In this document: one piece after another, positions 62,389 through 64,000 of the stretch
Position numbering within the stretch: the first letter of the stretch is position 1
Layout of the letters: each line of letters begins with the position of its first letter
Source of the DNA: Xenorhabdus budapestensis
GTDB lineage: Bacteria; Pseudomonadota; Gammaproteobacteria; Enterobacterales; Enterobacteriaceae
Length of the DNA stretch: 64,000 nucleotides
Direction of reading: 5' to 3'
NCBI RefSeq assembly: GCF_002632465.1
Contig: NZ_NIBS01000001.1
Location: 31,830-95,829 of the forward strand
Program-made: the position numbers and the translations under genes
Notes under the pieces: model-generated
Seen by the model: the letters and a program-made list of their open reading frames with translations, nothing else
Told to the model about the DNA's origin: nothing
The model's database searches: none

Positions 62389-62808
62389 TCAGGTCGCCTG
62401 AAAACTACTGACAATTGCCAGCAGAGCGTTACGCTGCCTTTCCTCAAACGGCTGTGGAGAAGTCAGGTTAAAAGCCAGCAGCAAATTGTCCCGTATTTGC
62501 AGCACAACAGTCTGGTGCATCTCACCTTCCGGGCTTTGCCATTGGTAGTCCAGTCGCCAAGCCAGCGCCCCGCTTAGTTCTATCTCCAGCCTTTGATGCT
62601 CTTTATAACCGGGGAGATGGGTTTCAAATTGAGTCAATGTTTGGGCGTAGTAGGCGGTGTGGTCAGAACCCATCGGTACGGGTGTGCGGTTAATCACCAA
62701 ATTAACGCCACTGTCATCCGGCAGGACAAATACCTGCATCGATTCATCACGCCAGTCAGATGGAATAGTTAAGGTTCCTTCATTCATTTGATAGGGTTGT
62801 TTATTCAT
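62389..62808 (-). CDS. Eag-type chaperone (DUF1795/DcrB-like)
   Basis: A 139-residue protein of the DUF1795 (EagR) family. NEGTLTIPSDWRDESMQVFV is the family N-terminus, followed by LVINRTPVP and the conserved end ERQRNALLAIVSSFQ. Eag chaperones bind the hydrophobic helices of PAAR-Rhs effectors before loading on VgrG. The gene ends 13 bases before the Rhs start and begins about 70 bases after vgrG, the standard order of these cassettes. Confidence 0.9.
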   Translation of the reverse strand: MNKQPYQMNEGTLTIPSDWRDESMQVFVLPDDSGVNLVINRTPVPMGSDHTAYYAQTLTQFETHLPGYKEHQRLEIELSGALAWRLDYQWQSPEGEMHQTVVLQIRDNLLLAFNLTSPQPFEERQRNALLAIVSSFQAT

Positions 62809-62879
62809 GGGTGTCTTCCTTTATCACTCTTTTTTGGTCTATGTAGCTACCGTGTTCGCATGTGTTTTGATTGGCTCGG

Positions 62880-64000
62880 CTAGTTCAGTTGAACCTGTTC
62901 CTTGCCGTTGATGATGATATTTTTGCCGGTAATATGGATATTGCCCTTCTTGTCCAGAGTGATACTGGCACCGCCTGTGCTGATTTGGATGCCACCGTTG
63001 ACAGACTGGATAGAAATGTCTTCTTTGGCGCTTAACTTACTTTTTTTCTCCACTGTCACTTGCCGGTTACCGTGGATAGTACTGGTCTCCTCGCCAGTCA
63101 CTTCCTTGATGCGATCTTTACGTACGGATATCACCTGATTGTTGCCGATGTTTTCGGTGTGATCGTGTTTCACCTGCGTGGTACGGTCGTTGAGGACAGT
63201 GGTGTTCATATCATTCAGAACGATGGTATTCATATCTTTTTGGGCATGCAGGGCGAGTTGTTCACTGCCTTTCGCATCCTCAAACAACATTTGGTTATAG
63301 CCCTCTCCCTTATGGGTTTTGGAGCGAAACGCCATTTGGGTTTTGCTGCCGGGCAAGCCGCCGGGAGGGATATTGCTGGCGTGATAGGTTCTGCCGATAA
63401 CGATGGGTTGATCTGGATCGCCATGTAAGAAATCAACCACAACCTCTTGGCCGACACGAGGAATAGCGAGCATTCCCCAGCCTTGCCCCGCCCACGGATG
63501 AGTAACGCGTATCCAGCAGGAGCTTTGATCATCACTGCGGCCATAGCGATCCCACGGGAACTGGAGTCGAACACGACCATATTGGTCACAAAAAATTTCT
63601 TCCCCGGCAGGGCCGACGACTTTGGCAATTTGTGGCCCATCAACGATCGGCTTAGGCAGTGGAGAAGGGCGCCAAGTCTGGGTTTGGCGGATAAAACTAA
63701 ATTGGCTGTTTAGTGTTGTACCACTGCCACTGATTTCCTGTTCTAACGCTTGTGGTTGATAACCAGTATGGCTGGCGGAAATAACCTGCCACGGCTGATT
63801 CCATTCTCCACACGGATGGTTGGTCAGGGTGAAGAGCCGCCCCGGTTGGATGGCGATGGCATAACCGTTGCCATGTCCTATCAGCGCATCGTTACGCAGT
63901 GCTTCGAGCCGGTAGCGGGTAAAAGCAGCACCATGCTGTTCATCTTTGAAGCGTCCGGGATAATCGTAATGCTCGTAATAGAGCTTCTGGAGGTTGTCCT
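62880..64000 (-). CDS. vgrG: VgrG, type VI secretion spike protein (5' end outside window)
   Basis: The C-terminal 373 residues of a VgrG; the frame stays open to the window edge and the start lies beyond. The gp27-like part ends and the gp5 OB fold is seen as DQYGRVRLQFPWDRYGRSDDQ, SSCWIRVTHPWAGQGWG and IPRVGQEVVVDFLHGDPDQP. The beta-helix needle follows with repeats such as DMNTIVLNDMNTTVLNDRT and ends in GKEQVQLN with no effector extension. It forms the trimeric tip that carries the PAAR-Rhs effector encoded downstream. Only an internal ATG at 63473 would suggest a shorter gene; the homology upstream of it shows that this is not the start. Confidence 0.95.
   Translation of the reverse strand, partial: DNLQKLYYEHYDYPGRFKDEQHGAAFTRYRLEALRNDALIGHGNGYAIAIQPGRLFTLTNHPCGEWNQPWQVISASHTGYQPQALEQEISGSGTTLNSQFSFIRQTQTWRPSPLPKPIVDGPQIAKVVGPAGEEIFCDQYGRVRLQFPWDRYGRSDDQSSCWIRVTHPWAGQGWGMLAIPRVGQEVVVDFLHGDPDQPIVIGRTYHASNIPPGGLPGSKTQMAFRSKTHKGEGYNQMLFEDAKGSEQLALHAQKDMNTIVLNDMNTTVLNDRTTQVKHDHTENIGNNQVISVRKDRIKEVTGEETSTIHGNRQVTVEKKSKLSAKEDISIQSVNGGIQISTGGASITLDKKGNIHITGKNIIINGKEQVQLN

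Noticed and set aside
62880-63473. A 197-residue gene starting at the ATG at 63473
   Set aside because: Translation upstream of that ATG continues as canonical VgrG sequence to the window edge, so the ATG is internal.

Overview
The window is chromosomal DNA of an AT-leaning gammaproteobacterium of the order Enterobacterales. Its gene order from 5S rRNA to rarD follows the Escherichia coli rrnC-ilv-rep-rho-wec-hem-cya-uvrD-corA region almost gene for gene. Sequence divergence from E. coli, the AT-rich spacers, an ERIC element, tandem SymE-like genes and an Rhs/VgrG cassette point to the Morganellaceae, most likely Xenorhabdus (Photorhabdus is the alternative). The genus is inferred from gene content and remembered sequences, not from a search.

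Layout. 1-313: end of an rRNA operon (5S, tRNA-Asp, tRNA-Trp). 470-3344: hdfR, maoP, comM. 3888-10465: attenuator-controlled ilvL-G-M-E-D-A with an intact ilvG, followed by the divergent pair ilvY/ilvC. 13150-14265: a histone-deacetylase-family hydrolase in the slot where E. coli has ppiC. 14772-22133: rep, gppA, rhlB, trxA, rho. 22493-35599: the complete enterobacterial common antigen operon (wecA, wzzE, wecB, wecC, rffG, rffH, rffC, wecE, wzxE, wecF, wzyE, wecG), with tight stop/start overlaps from wecB/wecC onward (only the rffG-rffH junction has a short gap). 35859-37835: permease yifK and a four-tRNA operon (Arg-His-Leu-Pro). 38045-38493: the small RNA gene glmZ with what look like a sigma-54 promoter and two GlrR activator sites. 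38636-42799: hemC-D-X-Y on the minus strand, divergent from cyaA. 43468-53418: cyaA, cyaY, lptM, dapF, yigA, xerC, yigB, uvrD (LexA box) and corA (ERIC element in its leader).

Accessory part. A vapBC toxin-antitoxin pair (53626-54275) sits between corA and rarD. After rarD comes a variable region: an unrecognised protein with a His...Asn-Cys arrangement like permuted papain-fold enzymes (55551-56366), a broken and an intact symE copy (56536-57282), and a type VI secretion cassette read leftwards: vgrG (cut by the window edge), an Eag-type chaperone, a PAAR-Rhs effector whose C-terminal tail looks like a GIY-YIG nuclease, and a small presumed immunity gene one base downstream. The immunity gene may be frameshifted near its end.

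How it works together. The core genes supply branched-chain amino acids, DNA repair and replication helicases, transcription termination, common antigen, haem precursors, cAMP and magnesium uptake. The right end is a contact-dependent antagonism locus. Short in-frame expansions occur in wzxE, hemC and hemD.
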